NCBI GenBank assembly: GCA_020636255.1
Contig: JACJYE010000016.1
Coordinates: 51,256 to 115,255, forward strand
Direction of reading: 5' to 3'
DNA: 64,000 bases
Source: Lewinellaceae bacterium
GTDB lineage: Bacteria; Bacteroidota; Bacteroidia; Chitinophagales; Saprospiraceae
This document shows positions 16,389-25,145 of the stretch, in pieces (the first letter of the stretch is position 1; each line of letters starts with the position of its first letter). A model generated the notes under the pieces. That model saw only the letters and a list, made by a program, of their open reading frames with translations, made no database searches and had not been told where the DNA came from. The translations under genes and the position numbers were made by a program.

Positions 16389-16552
16389 AGAGCTTGTTTG
16401 GAGGCCAGCCTTTGAGCTAAAAAAGGCCACTTTTTTGGTGATGCTTCGTTCTTTTTCTTGGCCGTACCTCCGGGTACGCCCTTCGAAAAACGCCTCGCCT
16501 CACCAAAAAATTGACACTTTTCGCTATCAAATCCGGCCTCCAAACAAGCTCT
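16389..16552. mobile_element. 164-bp palindromic hairpin element, copy 1
   Basis: Ends are AGAGCTTGTTTGGAGGCC (16389-16406) and its exact reverse complement (16535-16552). The two arms resemble each other along their length (TTTTTTGGTGA against TCACCAAAAAA) and meet at GTACC-tccg-GGTAC (16464-16477), which is the exact centre, so the whole unit can fold into one long hairpin. It is flanked by TAGGGTTT and TAGGGTTC, a possible 7-8 bp target duplication. There is no coding capacity. It lies just upstream of the DUF6624 gene start. Confidence 0.85.
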
Positions 16553-16608
16553 TAGGGTTCTTTCAAAAATAGGGATTTTTTTGGGGAAAATCAGAAATCA
16601 GAAGGATA

Positions 16609-16865
16609 GGGGCTGTCTCAAAAGAGCCTGCATAAGGAAAACCTGCAGAATAATTAACCGCAAAGACGCAGAGGACGCGAAGGATTGTTCATGAACGCTG
16701 CGTTCTGCGGGAAGCCTTTGGGGCCTCCCGCGAAGTACGCCAAGAGAGATGAAAACCACTTTAGCGCCCTTTGCGAGGCCTTAGCGCCCTTTGCGGGAAC
16801 CTACTTTGCGTCTCGCGGTTCAATATTTGCCGGGAAAACCTCAAAGCTTACTTTTGAGACAACCC
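16609..16865. mobile_element. MITE-like element with GGGGCTGTCTCAAAAG ends
   Basis: A 257-bp stretch bounded by GGGGCTGTCTCAAAAG (from 16609) and CTTTTGAGACAACCC (to 16865), a 14-16 bp terminal inverted repeat with one or two mismatches. The interior carries ACCGCAAAGACGCAGAGGAC and repeated TTAGCGCCCTTTGCG units. No transposase is encoded, so it would depend on a transposase elsewhere. A related copy starts at 29404. Confidence 0.7.
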
Positions 16866-16929
16866 TTATATTAAAATGCCGGGCTATACGGCCCGGTAGT
16901 GCCGCGGCTCGAGAATCTATAGAAACATC

Positions 16930-17083
16930 GTTCGTGAGGGACTATAGTCCCGAAACGGCCTAATGTGCAAGTCTTCGACTTGCGTATACGCTGCCTGTCC
17001 GGCAGATAATATACGGCCGACGAAAATCTCGCCAGTCAGAGACTGGCTTGTTATTCCGCATCGGGACGGAGTCCCTCGCGAAC
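16930..17083. repeat. Nested-hairpin element with GTTCG-GAGGGAC ends
   Basis: GTTCGTGAGGGAC (16930-16942) and GTCCCTCGCGAAC (17071-17083) are inverted copies with one mismatch. Inside are five further perfect or near-perfect palindromes: GGGACTATAGTCCC, GCAAGTCTTCGACTTGC, CTGCCTGTCCGGCAG, GCCAGTCAGAGACTGGC and GGGACGGAGTCCC. No protein is encoded. It follows the 3' end of the T9SS cargo gene at 17140. Confidence 0.65.
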
Positions 17084-17139
17084 GGCTTTGATACCTTTTT
17101 TACCCGCGGCCCGGAGGCCCGTGGCCCTTTCAGCATTCA

Positions 17140-18966
17140 CTACCGCTGCACTGCGAAGCGTTCCGTCTTCACGCCTTCTTCCGTGCGGATCTGCAGGAAG
17201 TAGGTGCCGGTAGCAAAGGAGCGTGCGTCAAAGCGCACGGTTTCGCCTTTGGTATTGTCGAACGACTGGGTTGCGACAGCCTGGCCGTTGGTATTCAGGA
17301 CGCGCACTTCCATCTGCTTGCTGGCGTTTTCCAGTTCGATGTTGGCCGTCAGGTAGTCCGTCACCGGGTTCGGAAACAGTTTGATGTTTGCCTTGGCGAT
17401 CTGTACGTTGCCTACTGCAGATTCTACAGAGCGGATGCGCATGCGTGCCACCACGATGGCATCGCCTGTGAAACCGCCGAGGAACCAGCCGTTGTTGTTC
17501 ACCACGGTTGCCACGTCGTAGTCGGCGGGCATATCGCTGAAAATGCCGCGCATTTCAGGCAGGTATTCCACCATCAGGAGGTATTCGCCCCCTTCCTGGA
17601 GTTCTACGCCTTCTTCGGCGGTCAGCAGGTCGGTCAGCGTTACGGTTACAAGGTCGCCGTTGGCCTCATCGGTGAAGGTATGGGTGGCAAAACCCAGCAG
17701 TTCTACATCTTCGTCGGTGAAGGAAGCGGGGTCGTCGTCTTCGTTGATCTCGTAGAGGAAAACGTTGACCGACTGGCCCTGGTGGCTGCTGTTGTCGCTG
17801 GCGATGGAAAACTCCGCTTCGTAGGCTTCATAACCGCCGTTGGGCACGTAGTAGTAGTTGCCTACCTGCCAGGTTTCACCATCTACTTCGGCCGGGCCGG
17901 TGGAGAAGTCGAAGTTGCCGTTGTCTTTCTGGTAGAGGTCTTCGGAAATGACGAACTCGGTTTCGATGGTATTGTTGCTGGGCTGCAGGTCCGTAGAATC
18001 GGCGGCTACCGTATACGTCAGCGAGTAGATACCCTGGGTGCCGTTAGGCACGAAGGTTTGATCGAGCAGGAACAGGGTCGCGGAATCGGACTCCAGCAGA
18101 TCCGTTGTTTCGGTGGTGGAGAAATTGTCGCCGTTGTCGCCCGAAATATCAGCCGTAATAGAGACATTGGTCTGGTTGAGCTGGCCGAGGTTGTCGATGC
18201 GTGCCGCCATGCGGACCGTGTCGACCTGGGTGTAGGGCTGTGCGAAGTTGGGGGCCAGGCGCGGGCGCGAGACCACCAGGTCGTGTAAGGGGATGGGGTT
18301 GCTATCCAGCAGGGCAACGTCGTCTACCTGCCAGTTGTATCCACAACCAGTGAGGTTGCCGCCATTACCTGTCGATGAATCCGACAGGAACTGGAAAGCG
18401 AAATGGAAGCCGTTAACACCAGCGGCATAAGGCGTCAGGTTGAGGTTGATAGTCTGCGGGTTGAGGGTCTCGTCACCGACGATAACGCCACCGAATTCGT
18501 TGACGGAAATGCCGGGGAACACCTCGATAGTAGCCCAGCTACTGAGGTCATTCAGGTCGGTGCCGACGCGGATCTGGGGACGGTCGTTGAAGGTGCGGAA
18601 ATAGGTTTCGAACTGGAGCCAGACTTCCGTCAGGCCCGAGCCATCGATAGCCGGCGAGATCAGCCAGGCATCCTGTCCTTCGGGGTGGTTGCAGTTCGTG
18701 TCGGAGTCGAAAAGCATCCAGCCGTTTCCTGCGGTAGTAGAAGCGAGCGCTGCCGTTGCGAAGGGGCCCGTTGGGCCGGCAGTGGTGTATACCCAAACAG
18801 AGCTCGGCTGGCCGTTGCCTACGACTTCGACCGACGTCCAGTCATTGGGGAAACCACCTGCAAAATCTTCGGTGTAGAATACGTTCTGGGCCAGGGCGGC
18901 ATTGCCGAGGCTCAGGCAAAAGAGCAAACTCAGCGTTAGTTGCGTAAAGGTCTTAAAGTTCATCAT
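17140..18966 (-). CDS. Secreted T9SS cargo protein with choice-of-anchor/jelly-roll domain
   Basis: 608 residues: a signal peptide (to ~26, ALAQ), an N-terminal jelly-roll domain (FYTEDFAGGFPNDW to QVDDVALL, residues ~30-220) of the kind found in secreted Bacteroidota adhesins, a CARDB-like beta domain (~230-340), a further beta domain, and a type A T9SS C-terminal sorting domain (~530-608; KLFPNPVTDYL, then ATGTYFLQIRTEEGVKTERF). It should be exported by the type IX system and released or attached at the cell surface. The next gene upstream is a paralogue, so they are probably a tandem duplication with a shared role. Confidence 0.85.
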   Translation of the reverse strand: MMNFKTFTQLTLSLLFCLSLGNAALAQNVFYTEDFAGGFPNDWTSVEVVGNGQPSSVWVYTTAGPTGPFATAALASTTAGNGWMLFDSDTNCNHPEGQDAWLISPAIDGSGLTEVWLQFETYFRTFNDRPQIRVGTDLNDLSSWATIEVFPGISVNEFGGVIVGDETLNPQTINLNLTPYAAGVNGFHFAFQFLSDSSTGNGGNLTGCGYNWQVDDVALLDSNPIPLHDLVVSRPRLAPNFAQPYTQVDTVRMAARIDNLGQLNQTNVSITADISGDNGDNFSTTETTDLLESDSATLFLLDQTFVPNGTQGIYSLTYTVAADSTDLQPSNNTIETEFVISEDLYQKDNGNFDFSTGPAEVDGETWQVGNYYYVPNGGYEAYEAEFSIASDNSSHQGQSVNVFLYEINEDDDPASFTDEDVELLGFATHTFTDEANGDLVTVTLTDLLTAEEGVELQEGGEYLLMVEYLPEMRGIFSDMPADYDVATVVNNNGWFLGGFTGDAIVVARMRIRSVESAVGNVQIAKANIKLFPNPVTDYLTANIELENASKQMEVRVLNTNGQAVATQSFDNTKGETVRFDARSFATGTYFLQIRTEEGVKTERFAVQR

Positions 18967-19044
18967 TATTGTTTAGTTAAATTTAATTGCCTAGCAGGGC
19001 CCAAAGGGCCGTTGGCGTTTTTTCCATCCTTTCTGGTCGGTTAT

Positions 19045-21540
19045 TCACCGCTGAATGATCAGGGGTGTGGATATGGTATATCCTGGAGTGATCAATTGAG
19101 CATAATAAAATCCTGGGGCCAATTTCCGGGTGTCAAAGGTAAGGTGATTTTCGGGGAATTTGCCCAACTTTTTTTCAAATACGATGATACCCGACATATT
19201 TGCCAATCTGACCCAGGTTTCCCCGATCCCCGCTCTGTCCCATTGCAGTTGCACCATGTCTCCGGCCGGGTTGGGGCTGGCCCTGAGCACGGCCTTCATG
19301 CCTGCTGGAGGCGCCGCCGCCGCAAGTAAGGGCGAGGTACCGATATGGAGGCGCACCGTCGGCACGATATTGTACCCGAAGCCCAGGAGGTCAAAGTCCT
19401 CTTCTACGCCTTCCTTCAGCACGCTGGCATACTGCGGCCTGTCCAGCACTTCATGGGCATACGAACAGGCCTGATAGTCGATGGTGTCGCTGGCCAGCAT
19501 GAAACAGGGGACGAAGGGTGGGCCGCCCACCTCGTAGTTCACGACCGCCAGGTAGTAGGAATCGTCTTCCAGTGGCTTGCCGGTATTGCTTTCGGATATC
19601 GGGATGGTGATGAGGTTACCGCTCTCGTTACCCTGGAAAAGATAGGAGTTAAAGGCCAGTAGGCCGGGGTATTCCTCCTTGTTGGCCAGGCCGTCGTCGT
19701 TGAGGTCGCCCTGCCATTTGTACAGCAGTACGGTCACGCTTTTATTACCGTTGTGGAGCTGGTTGGCGTTGGCGACGCCGAAGCTGATATAGCGGGCAAA
19801 CCAACCGTCGCCGTTGGGTACGTAAAAACAGTTGCCGAAGGTATAGCTCAGGTTGTCGCCCGAAGCAATGTCACGGGTAGGGCCCAGGTCTTTGGCAAAG
19901 GTGGTATCGGTTACGATAAACCGCCATTTGAGGGTGTCATCCTGGGGCCTGGCATCGGGTTGGCCGTGCCCGACGGCGTAATACCCCCGATATTCTCCGG
20001 CTGCGGTGAGGCTGCCCGGCGTCAGGAGCTGCCCGAACAGGACGTTCTCTACCAGGGAATCAACGGGCAGGCTTCCGTAAAACAGGGTATCCTGATAGAC
20101 GGTGGCGCCGTCGGCCAGGCGTTGTACAAAGGCCTCCAGGCGTACGCCTTGCACCGTATCGCCGCCATTGTTGACCACATCGGCAAGTAGTGGCTCGCCC
20201 TCCAGCTGGCTGAGCGGCGTCATGGCATTGGGCATCACGGCAAAGAAGTTGCGGTTGGCCTTCATGTCCGGCGCCGGGCGTTCGACGATGGCGATATCGT
20301 CGAGCACCCAGAAATAGAGGTCGGCTGCCCAGGTGAACTTGATGCGGACATCCGGATGGCCTTCGGCGCCGGGCAGTGCGTAATACGCGGTATTGCTGGT
20401 GGGGAGCAGTGTGCCGCCGTTCGAACTGGTAACCGGCGTGATGTAGGGGTTTACGTTAATAGGTTCGCTCCACTGCTGGCCCCCGTTGATGCTGTACGAC
20501 ATCGAGGTGATGAATTTGGCGCCCTGCCCCGTTTGCGGAGCGCCAGGCGCTATATTGCCCAGCCAGGCCAGCTGGCTGAACTGCACCGCTACCGGCGTAT
20601 CGACATCCGAAAGGTCGATGTGGGGAGATACCAGCTCGCAGATGTAATACCTGATGGGGCCGGTGGGGATCTGGCCATGGGTATTGTAATAATCGGCATT
20701 GAACGCCATAGCGCCGTCGTTCCCTGTTTGGGAGTGGATATAGATCAGGCCGTTGAAAGCATTGGCCGAAAGGGCGTCGCTGACGTCGCCACCCGGCCTC
20801 CACTGCCAGTTGGAGTCGGGTAAGGTGAGCGGGTTGGATTCCCATTCGCCCATGCCGTCGCCGAAACTCTCGAACCAGACGGTCCCTTCGGGTTTGGCCG
20901 GGTTGCCGGCGCTGAGTAGGATATCGTCGATGCACCAGGCGAACTGGTTATCGCTTTTCCATTCCCATTGCAGGTATACGCTATCCTGCCCTGCCGCCAT
21001 CTCGCTGATGTCCAGCGTGACGTAATAGGCCCGCCCACCCGACAGTCGCTCTTCGGGTACGAAATACTGGCCGTCGTTGTATTGCAGCATGGGAAAGAGT
21101 TCCAGGGTGGTAGTATTGCCGGGGGTGATGACGCGCAGCCTGGCGTCGTTGGCCCCGATGGAATGGTCGGTGCCGATGGCAGTTTGGAATTGCAGGTACA
21201 CCTTTGTCTGAGCTGAGCAATCGATGCGGGGGGTGGCCAGCCTGCTGATATGGCCGGCGCCGGGCAGGTTGCCGTATGCTGCGGAGTTGAGCACTGCAAA
21301 ACCGTTGGATGCCGTAGTAGAAGAGAAAGGCCGCATCTCTGGCGGAAAGAAAGAGCCACCGGGGCATCCTGAGGGGGTGGAACAGCCGGCCCAAAGCGCT
21401 CCGTTTCCCGAAACATCTACATTGCTCCAGTTGGCGGGAATGCTGCCGCCTTCAAAATCCTCCGACCAGAATACCTGTGCCGATAACGACTGCACAGCGA
21501 ATAGCAGCACCATAGAGAGGTAGGCCGTTGGCTTGTTCAT
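19045..21540 (-). CDS. Large secreted T9SS cargo protein, paralogue of the 17140 gene
   Basis: 831 residues with signal peptide (to ~22), two jelly-roll-like domains (FWSEDFEGGSIPANWSNVDV to CIDDILLSAG and a second starting VWFESFGDGMGEWE, each ending in a V/I-D-D-I/V-A strand), a beta-rich middle, and a T9SS C-terminal domain (SPNPAGDMVQLQWD, ending LIIQR). The architecture mirrors the downstream gene with one extra jelly roll. The two genes are 78 bp apart on the same strand. The substrate or ligand of these adhesin-like domains cannot be stated. Confidence 0.85.
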   Translation of the reverse strand: MNKPTAYLSMVLLFAVQSLSAQVFWSEDFEGGSIPANWSNVDVSGNGALWAGCSTPSGCPGGSFFPPEMRPFSSTTASNGFAVLNSAAYGNLPGAGHISRLATPRIDCSAQTKVYLQFQTAIGTDHSIGANDARLRVITPGNTTTLELFPMLQYNDGQYFVPEERLSGGRAYYVTLDISEMAAGQDSVYLQWEWKSDNQFAWCIDDILLSAGNPAKPEGTVWFESFGDGMGEWESNPLTLPDSNWQWRPGGDVSDALSANAFNGLIYIHSQTGNDGAMAFNADYYNTHGQIPTGPIRYYICELVSPHIDLSDVDTPVAVQFSQLAWLGNIAPGAPQTGQGAKFITSMSYSINGGQQWSEPINVNPYITPVTSSNGGTLLPTSNTAYYALPGAEGHPDVRIKFTWAADLYFWVLDDIAIVERPAPDMKANRNFFAVMPNAMTPLSQLEGEPLLADVVNNGGDTVQGVRLEAFVQRLADGATVYQDTLFYGSLPVDSLVENVLFGQLLTPGSLTAAGEYRGYYAVGHGQPDARPQDDTLKWRFIVTDTTFAKDLGPTRDIASGDNLSYTFGNCFYVPNGDGWFARYISFGVANANQLHNGNKSVTVLLYKWQGDLNDDGLANKEEYPGLLAFNSYLFQGNESGNLITIPISESNTGKPLEDDSYYLAVVNYEVGGPPFVPCFMLASDTIDYQACSYAHEVLDRPQYASVLKEGVEEDFDLLGFGYNIVPTVRLHIGTSPLLAAAAPPAGMKAVLRASPNPAGDMVQLQWDRAGIGETWVRLANMSGIIVFEKKLGKFPENHLTFDTRKLAPGFYYAQLITPGYTISTPLIIQR

Positions 21541-21559
21541 AGCTTCATTTCTTTTACCT

Positions 21560-21567
21560 CAAATGTA
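21560..21567 (-). promoter_or_regulatory. -7 element (TACATTTG) for the T9SS cargo gene
   Basis: Exact TAnnTTTG, minus strand, 20 bp before the ATG at 21540. Confidence 0.5.
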
Positions 21568-21650
21568 AAGATTATTTGCCAGCATTGTGGCAGGGGGTTT
21601 GTCATTGCGCTTGCCTTTCGGCTGCGGGAGGGTGCGGATTAACCCCGTAT

Positions 21651-22652
21651 TCAGCGGAGCACGCCATTGGCCTGAATGGCCTGGTATTCCTGCTCGAGCT
21701 GCATTTTGTCGACGGGCACGACCCCTACCTTTTCACAGACCTGGCCGCCGGCGAGGTTGGCCAGCAGGGCGATCTCCCGGATATCCAAACCCAGAGAAAG
21801 GCCCAGGCCTGCAATGGCGAATACCGTATCGCCGGCGCCGCACACATCTGCTATGGTGCGCGGATGCGTAGGCAGCATTTCGCTGCGCCCGGCGCTATCG
21901 TAGAACAGGCCCTTTTCCGACAAGGTGATCAGGGTGTGCCGGTTGCCCAGTTTGCTCCTGGCCTGCTCAGCGGCTTTGCGGAGGGATGGTAGCTCCGGCT
22001 CTATGTTAAAGGGAAGCTGGCTGCGGATCTCTTTAAGGTTGGGCTTAAAAAGGGTGACGTGTTTGTAGGCCCAGAAGTTGTCGAACTTGGGGTCTACGGC
22101 GGTAGGGATATCCCGTTTGGCCGCCTCCAGCATGGCCTCCCGGATCACCTGGCCGGAGAGCACGCCTTTATTGTAATCCTGGAAGAGGATAGCGTGTATT
22201 TCCCGGGTATCGAGTATTTCGCGCACCTGTTCCATCAGCCTGGCGGCCTCGGCCGCAGAAAGGCCGTGCGTATCTTCCTCATCAACCCGCAGAAGGTGCT
22301 GGTTACTGGCGATCACCCTGGTCTTCACCGTCGTTTTGCGTTCTTCGGACCGCAGGATGCCTTTACCGGACAGTTGCTGTTCCGGGAGCAACTGGCAGAA
22401 CAGCTCCGCGTTCCTGCCCGTGCCGACAACGCTGCACAGGTAGGGCGTAGCACCCAATGCGCGCAGGTTGAGCGCGACATTGGCCGCGCCGCCGAGGCGG
22501 TTGTCACTGTCCTGAAGGTGGACGACGGGCACCGGGGCTTCCGGAGATATGCGGCTGACCCGCCCCGTGAGGTAGCGGTCGATCATCACATCTCCAATGA
22601 TGAGGATATTCTGTTTGTGAAATGCTTCAAAAGCGTTGTTGGCTTGGATCAT
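21651..22652 (-). CDS. D-glycero-beta-D-manno-heptose-7-phosphate kinase (HldE kinase-type, PfkB family)
   Basis: 333 residues from the ATG at 22652; homologues begin a few residues before the ILIIGDVMID strand, so the longer 355-residue reading from 22718 is less likely. PfkB/RfaE hallmarks are DRYLTGRVSRISPEAPVPVV, GGAANVALNLRALGA and the anion-hole loop ADVCGAGDTVFA with the catalytic Asp. Only the kinase half of HldE is present, with no nucleotidyltransferase domain. It acts in ADP-heptose synthesis for the LPS inner core, which fits the Kdo transferase gene next to it. Confidence 0.85.
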   Translation of the reverse strand: MIQANNAFEAFHKQNILIIGDVMIDRYLTGRVSRISPEAPVPVVHLQDSDNRLGGAANVALNLRALGATPYLCSVVGTGRNAELFCQLLPEQQLSGKGILRSEERKTTVKTRVIASNQHLLRVDEEDTHGLSAAEAARLMEQVREILDTREIHAILFQDYNKGVLSGQVIREAMLEAAKRDIPTAVDPKFDNFWAYKHVTLFKPNLKEIRSQLPFNIEPELPSLRKAAEQARSKLGNRHTLITLSEKGLFYDSAGRSEMLPTHPRTIADVCGAGDTVFAIAGLGLSLGLDIREIALLANLAGGQVCEKVGVVPVDKMQLEQEYQAIQANGVLR

Positions 22653-22738
22653 GGCCGCATTGCGGTAAGTTACTGGATCAAATAAGCAGATATTCAGATA
22701 ACGCCCCTCTTCTTTCAAGGGTTTACCTGGTTGCCGGG

Positions 22739-22746
22739 CAAAGGTA
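22739..22746 (-). promoter_or_regulatory. -7 element (TACCTTTG) for the heptose kinase gene
   Basis: Exact TAnnTTTG on the minus strand, in the 50-bp gap after the Kdo transferase gene. It gives an ~83-nt leader to the ATG at 22652, or ~17 nt to the in-frame ATG at 22718. Confidence 0.5.
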
Positions 22747-22768
22747 GCAAAACAAGTTCTAAGGCCGT

Positions 22769-24025
22769 TCAGCTGTTTTCCATTTCGGCCAGGATGGCGG
22801 CCACGGCGGCGCGGCTGGCGCCCTGGTTGGCGGCGAGGTAGCGGCGCGCTTTCTCCGAAGCTTCCCGGTATGCTGCTTCCGGCAGTAATGCGTCGAAGGC
22901 GGCATGCAGCTCCGCCATCTGGCTTATGCTGAAACCGGCGCCGGACGATACCAGGAATCGCGCCTCTTCAAATTTTTCGTATTTCGGCCCGAAGATCACC
23001 GGTAAGCCGAAGGCGATAGGCTCGAGGGTGTTGTGTATGCCAGCGCCGAAGCCGCCGCCGATATAGGCCAGCCGGCCGTACTGGTAGAGGGCTGAGAGCA
23101 TGCCTACGTTATCGATCAGGAGCACGCGGGCGCTGCGCAGGGCTGCTTCGTCGGCTTCGGAATAGATGCAGGCCTTTCCCTGTAGCTGCCCGCTCAGGGT
23201 TTGAATATGCGCCGCCCTGATCTGATGGGGAGCGATAATGGCCTTCCAGCCTTCCGGCAGGTGGTGGTTGAGAAAAGGGATGAGCAAAGCTTCGTCGCCG
23301 GGCCATGTGCTGCCTGCTATCAGCACATGGGCCTGCTCGCAGAAGGCCTCCACCAGCGGGAACGCCGGCGTTTGTTCTGCGATCTGCATGACGCGGTCGA
23401 TGCGGGTATCGCCGGCAACGGAAAAATTATCCAGGCCTTTTGCCCGGAGCAGGGCTGCGGAAGCCTCATTTTGTACGAAGATGTGCTTAAACCAGGCAGG
23501 AACCTGCCGGAAAGGCCCACCCCAGGAGCGGAAGAACAGCTGCCCCGGGCGGAAAAGGGCCGACACCAGGAGGGTGGGCACACCTGCCTGATGCAGCGCT
23601 TTCAGGTGGAAATACCAGAATTCGTACTTGACGAAAACAGCCAGGGCCGGTTTCCAGATCGATAGAAAGCTACGGGCGTTGGCGGGGGTGTCCAGGGGGA
23701 GGTACACGACATAATCTGCCTGCTCGTAGTTTTTGCGCAAGCTATACCCTGATGGCGAGAAAAAGCTGAGCAGCACTTTTACACCCGGACGGGCCTGCTT
23801 CAGCCCTTCGATCACCGGGCGCCCCTGCTCGAACTCGCCCAGAGAGGCGCAGTGTACCCATACCAGAGGGGCGCCTTCGGAGGGGCGGGCCTCCTGCATC
23901 GCCTGGTGGCTGCGGCGCCATTGCCGCCTGCCCGCTACCCATAGCGCGGCCTTGCCGTTGAAAAAGGCAACCAGCCTGATAGCGAAGCCATAAAGCCTGA
24001 GGGCGATGAGGTATAAGAGGCGCAT
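22769..24025 (-). CDS. waaA: 3-deoxy-D-manno-octulosonic acid transferase
   Basis: 418 residues, normal length for WaaA/KdtA. The N-terminal membrane anchor is followed by WVHCASLGEFEQGRPVIEGL with the catalytic Glu of the family, then FVKYEFWYFHL, VSALFRPGQ, LIAGSTWPGDEALL and GGGFGAGIHNTLEPIAFGLPVIFGP in the nucleotide-sugar-binding half. It adds Kdo to lipid A at the inner face of the cytoplasmic membrane. It neighbours the heptose kinase and an outer-membrane barrel gene on the same strand. Confidence 0.95.
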   Translation of the reverse strand: MRLLYLIALRLYGFAIRLVAFFNGKAALWVAGRRQWRRSHQAMQEARPSEGAPLVWVHCASLGEFEQGRPVIEGLKQARPGVKVLLSFFSPSGYSLRKNYEQADYVVYLPLDTPANARSFLSIWKPALAVFVKYEFWYFHLKALHQAGVPTLLVSALFRPGQLFFRSWGGPFRQVPAWFKHIFVQNEASAALLRAKGLDNFSVAGDTRIDRVMQIAEQTPAFPLVEAFCEQAHVLIAGSTWPGDEALLIPFLNHHLPEGWKAIIAPHQIRAAHIQTLSGQLQGKACIYSEADEAALRSARVLLIDNVGMLSALYQYGRLAYIGGGFGAGIHNTLEPIAFGLPVIFGPKYEKFEEARFLVSSGAGFSISQMAELHAAFDALLPEAAYREASEKARRYLAANQGASRAAVAAILAEMENS

Positions 24026-24047
24026 GTCGGTGGTTACTTAGCCGTTT

Positions 24048-24803
24048 TCAATAAAATCTTTCATCAGCGCCCTTGCCGAAGTAGATCGGCAGTATCCACC
24101 CGGCCTTCAGGCCGTAGAGCAGGTCGAGCCGCTTGGTTTCATCTTTGGTACGGGTGTCGAAATCGTAGTCCCGGCGGCTCATGGCCAATCCCTGGGTGAA
24201 TTCCAGGCCGGCGTAGAAGTTGATACGGCCGTCTATGCTCAACACCTGATAGCCGATGAATTCGGTGAACGCCAGCCCGTTGGCCAGGCGGTCGTAGCCT
24301 TTTTTATAGTCACCCGACAATTGCGGGACAGCACTTTGCGGGTCGTCCTGAATGCGCACTTTGTGCTGCAACAGGCCTGCCCCCAGCGTAAGCCTGATGC
24401 CGGAGCGGGGGTTGGCGAAGCCCAGCCCGAAGAGCTTGCCGATATGGCCGCCGGCGTAAAAGCCGCGCATGCGCAGCCGTATGTCGGAATACGTCCTGTT
24501 GTTGCCGATGACGAACCCTTCAGGGGTGCGCAGCGAGGCCAGCACGTCCTCTTTTACGTTGGAACCGAAATAATACGAAAAGTCCAGCCCGGCGATCCAG
24601 TTGCTTTCGCTGGTGATGAAGTCGAACCCCGTGCCGACGCCAAAAGCGGAGCCGAAGCGCTTGGCCAGGTCGCCGCCCGGGCTGTGGCCACCGTAGCTCA
24701 GGTGAATGAGCAGCGCATGGCCCTTGTTGAGGGCATTGTCGTTAGACTGCGCGCCGGCCAGGAGCGGAAGCAGCAGGAGCAGGATGAGGGTAATGTTTCG
24801 CAT
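24048..24803 (-). CDS. Outer-membrane beta-barrel protein of unknown function
   Basis: 251 residues with a signal peptide (ILLLLLPLLAGAQS, cleaved near 19-20) and alternating amphipathic strands ending in aromatic residues, for example NWIAGLDFSYYFGSN, GFYAGGHIGKLFGLG and GRINFYAGLEFTQGLAM. This fits a small outer-membrane barrel. It has no recognised signature and its substrate is unknown. It ends 22 bp before the waaA start and may be cotranscribed with it. Confidence 0.6.
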   Translation of the reverse strand: MRNITLILLLLLPLLAGAQSNDNALNKGHALLIHLSYGGHSPGGDLAKRFGSAFGVGTGFDFITSESNWIAGLDFSYYFGSNVKEDVLASLRTPEGFVIGNNRTYSDIRLRMRGFYAGGHIGKLFGLGFANPRSGIRLTLGAGLLQHKVRIQDDPQSAVPQLSGDYKKGYDRLANGLAFTEFIGYQVLSIDGRINFYAGLEFTQGLAMSRRDYDFDTRTKDETKRLDLLYGLKAGWILPIYFGKGADERFY

Positions 24804-24857
24804 AGCTTTATATGACTTTGATGTTTAAAACGAGTTCATCGAATGCCGATAGCGGAG

Positions 24858-24865
24858 CAAATGTA
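24858..24865 (-). promoter_or_regulatory. -7 element (TACATTTG) for the barrel protein gene
   Basis: Exact TAnnTTTG, about 55 bp before the ATG at 24803. Confidence 0.5.
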
Positions 24866-24906
24866 AGGAATTCTGCTTTCCGGTACGGGTAGTTTATATG
24901 GCTTCA

Positions 24907-25023
24907 TGGATGAGGTTACTTCGAGAAGCCTCTATTGGTTACACAAAGGCACACAAAGGAAAATTTAGGTTATCTGTTCTTTGTGTATCTCTGTGTTAAC
25001 GTATCCCGAAGCGCCCTCATCCA
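24907..25023. repeat. 117-bp imperfect palindrome with ACACAAAG arms
   Basis: Outer arms TGGATGAGG / CCTCATCCA. Inner arms GTTACACAAAGGCACACAAA and a diverged reverse complement (TTTGTGTATCTCTGTGTTAAC). It lies in the gap between the divergent barrel and rfbB genes and has no coding content. Confidence 0.6.
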
Positions 25024-25119
25024 TTTGGTAATGTAACCGTTCAAGGAAGGCATCATCGTTGCATTACACGTATCATGAACTATTCCTATATTGGAGTGGT
25101 GCAGGCTGCTGGAAATGCG

Positions 25120-25127
25120 TAGCTTTG
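25120..25127 (+). promoter_or_regulatory. -7 element (TAGCTTTG) for rfbB
   Basis: Exact TAnnTTTG, 18 bp before the ATG at 25146. It decides that start over the in-frame ATG at 25059, which lies upstream of the promoter. Confidence 0.55.
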
Positions 25128-25145
25128 CGCCGAAAAAAAAGGACC

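Noticed and set aside
16685..16963. Small plus-strand gene in the repeat cluster
   Set aside because: It runs across the end of the MITE-like element and into the hairpin element, with no protein-like pattern.
22652..22718. Longer N-terminus for the heptose kinase
   Set aside because: The extra 22 residues precede the usual family start and are not needed for the fold, although the -7 element at 22739 does not exclude them.
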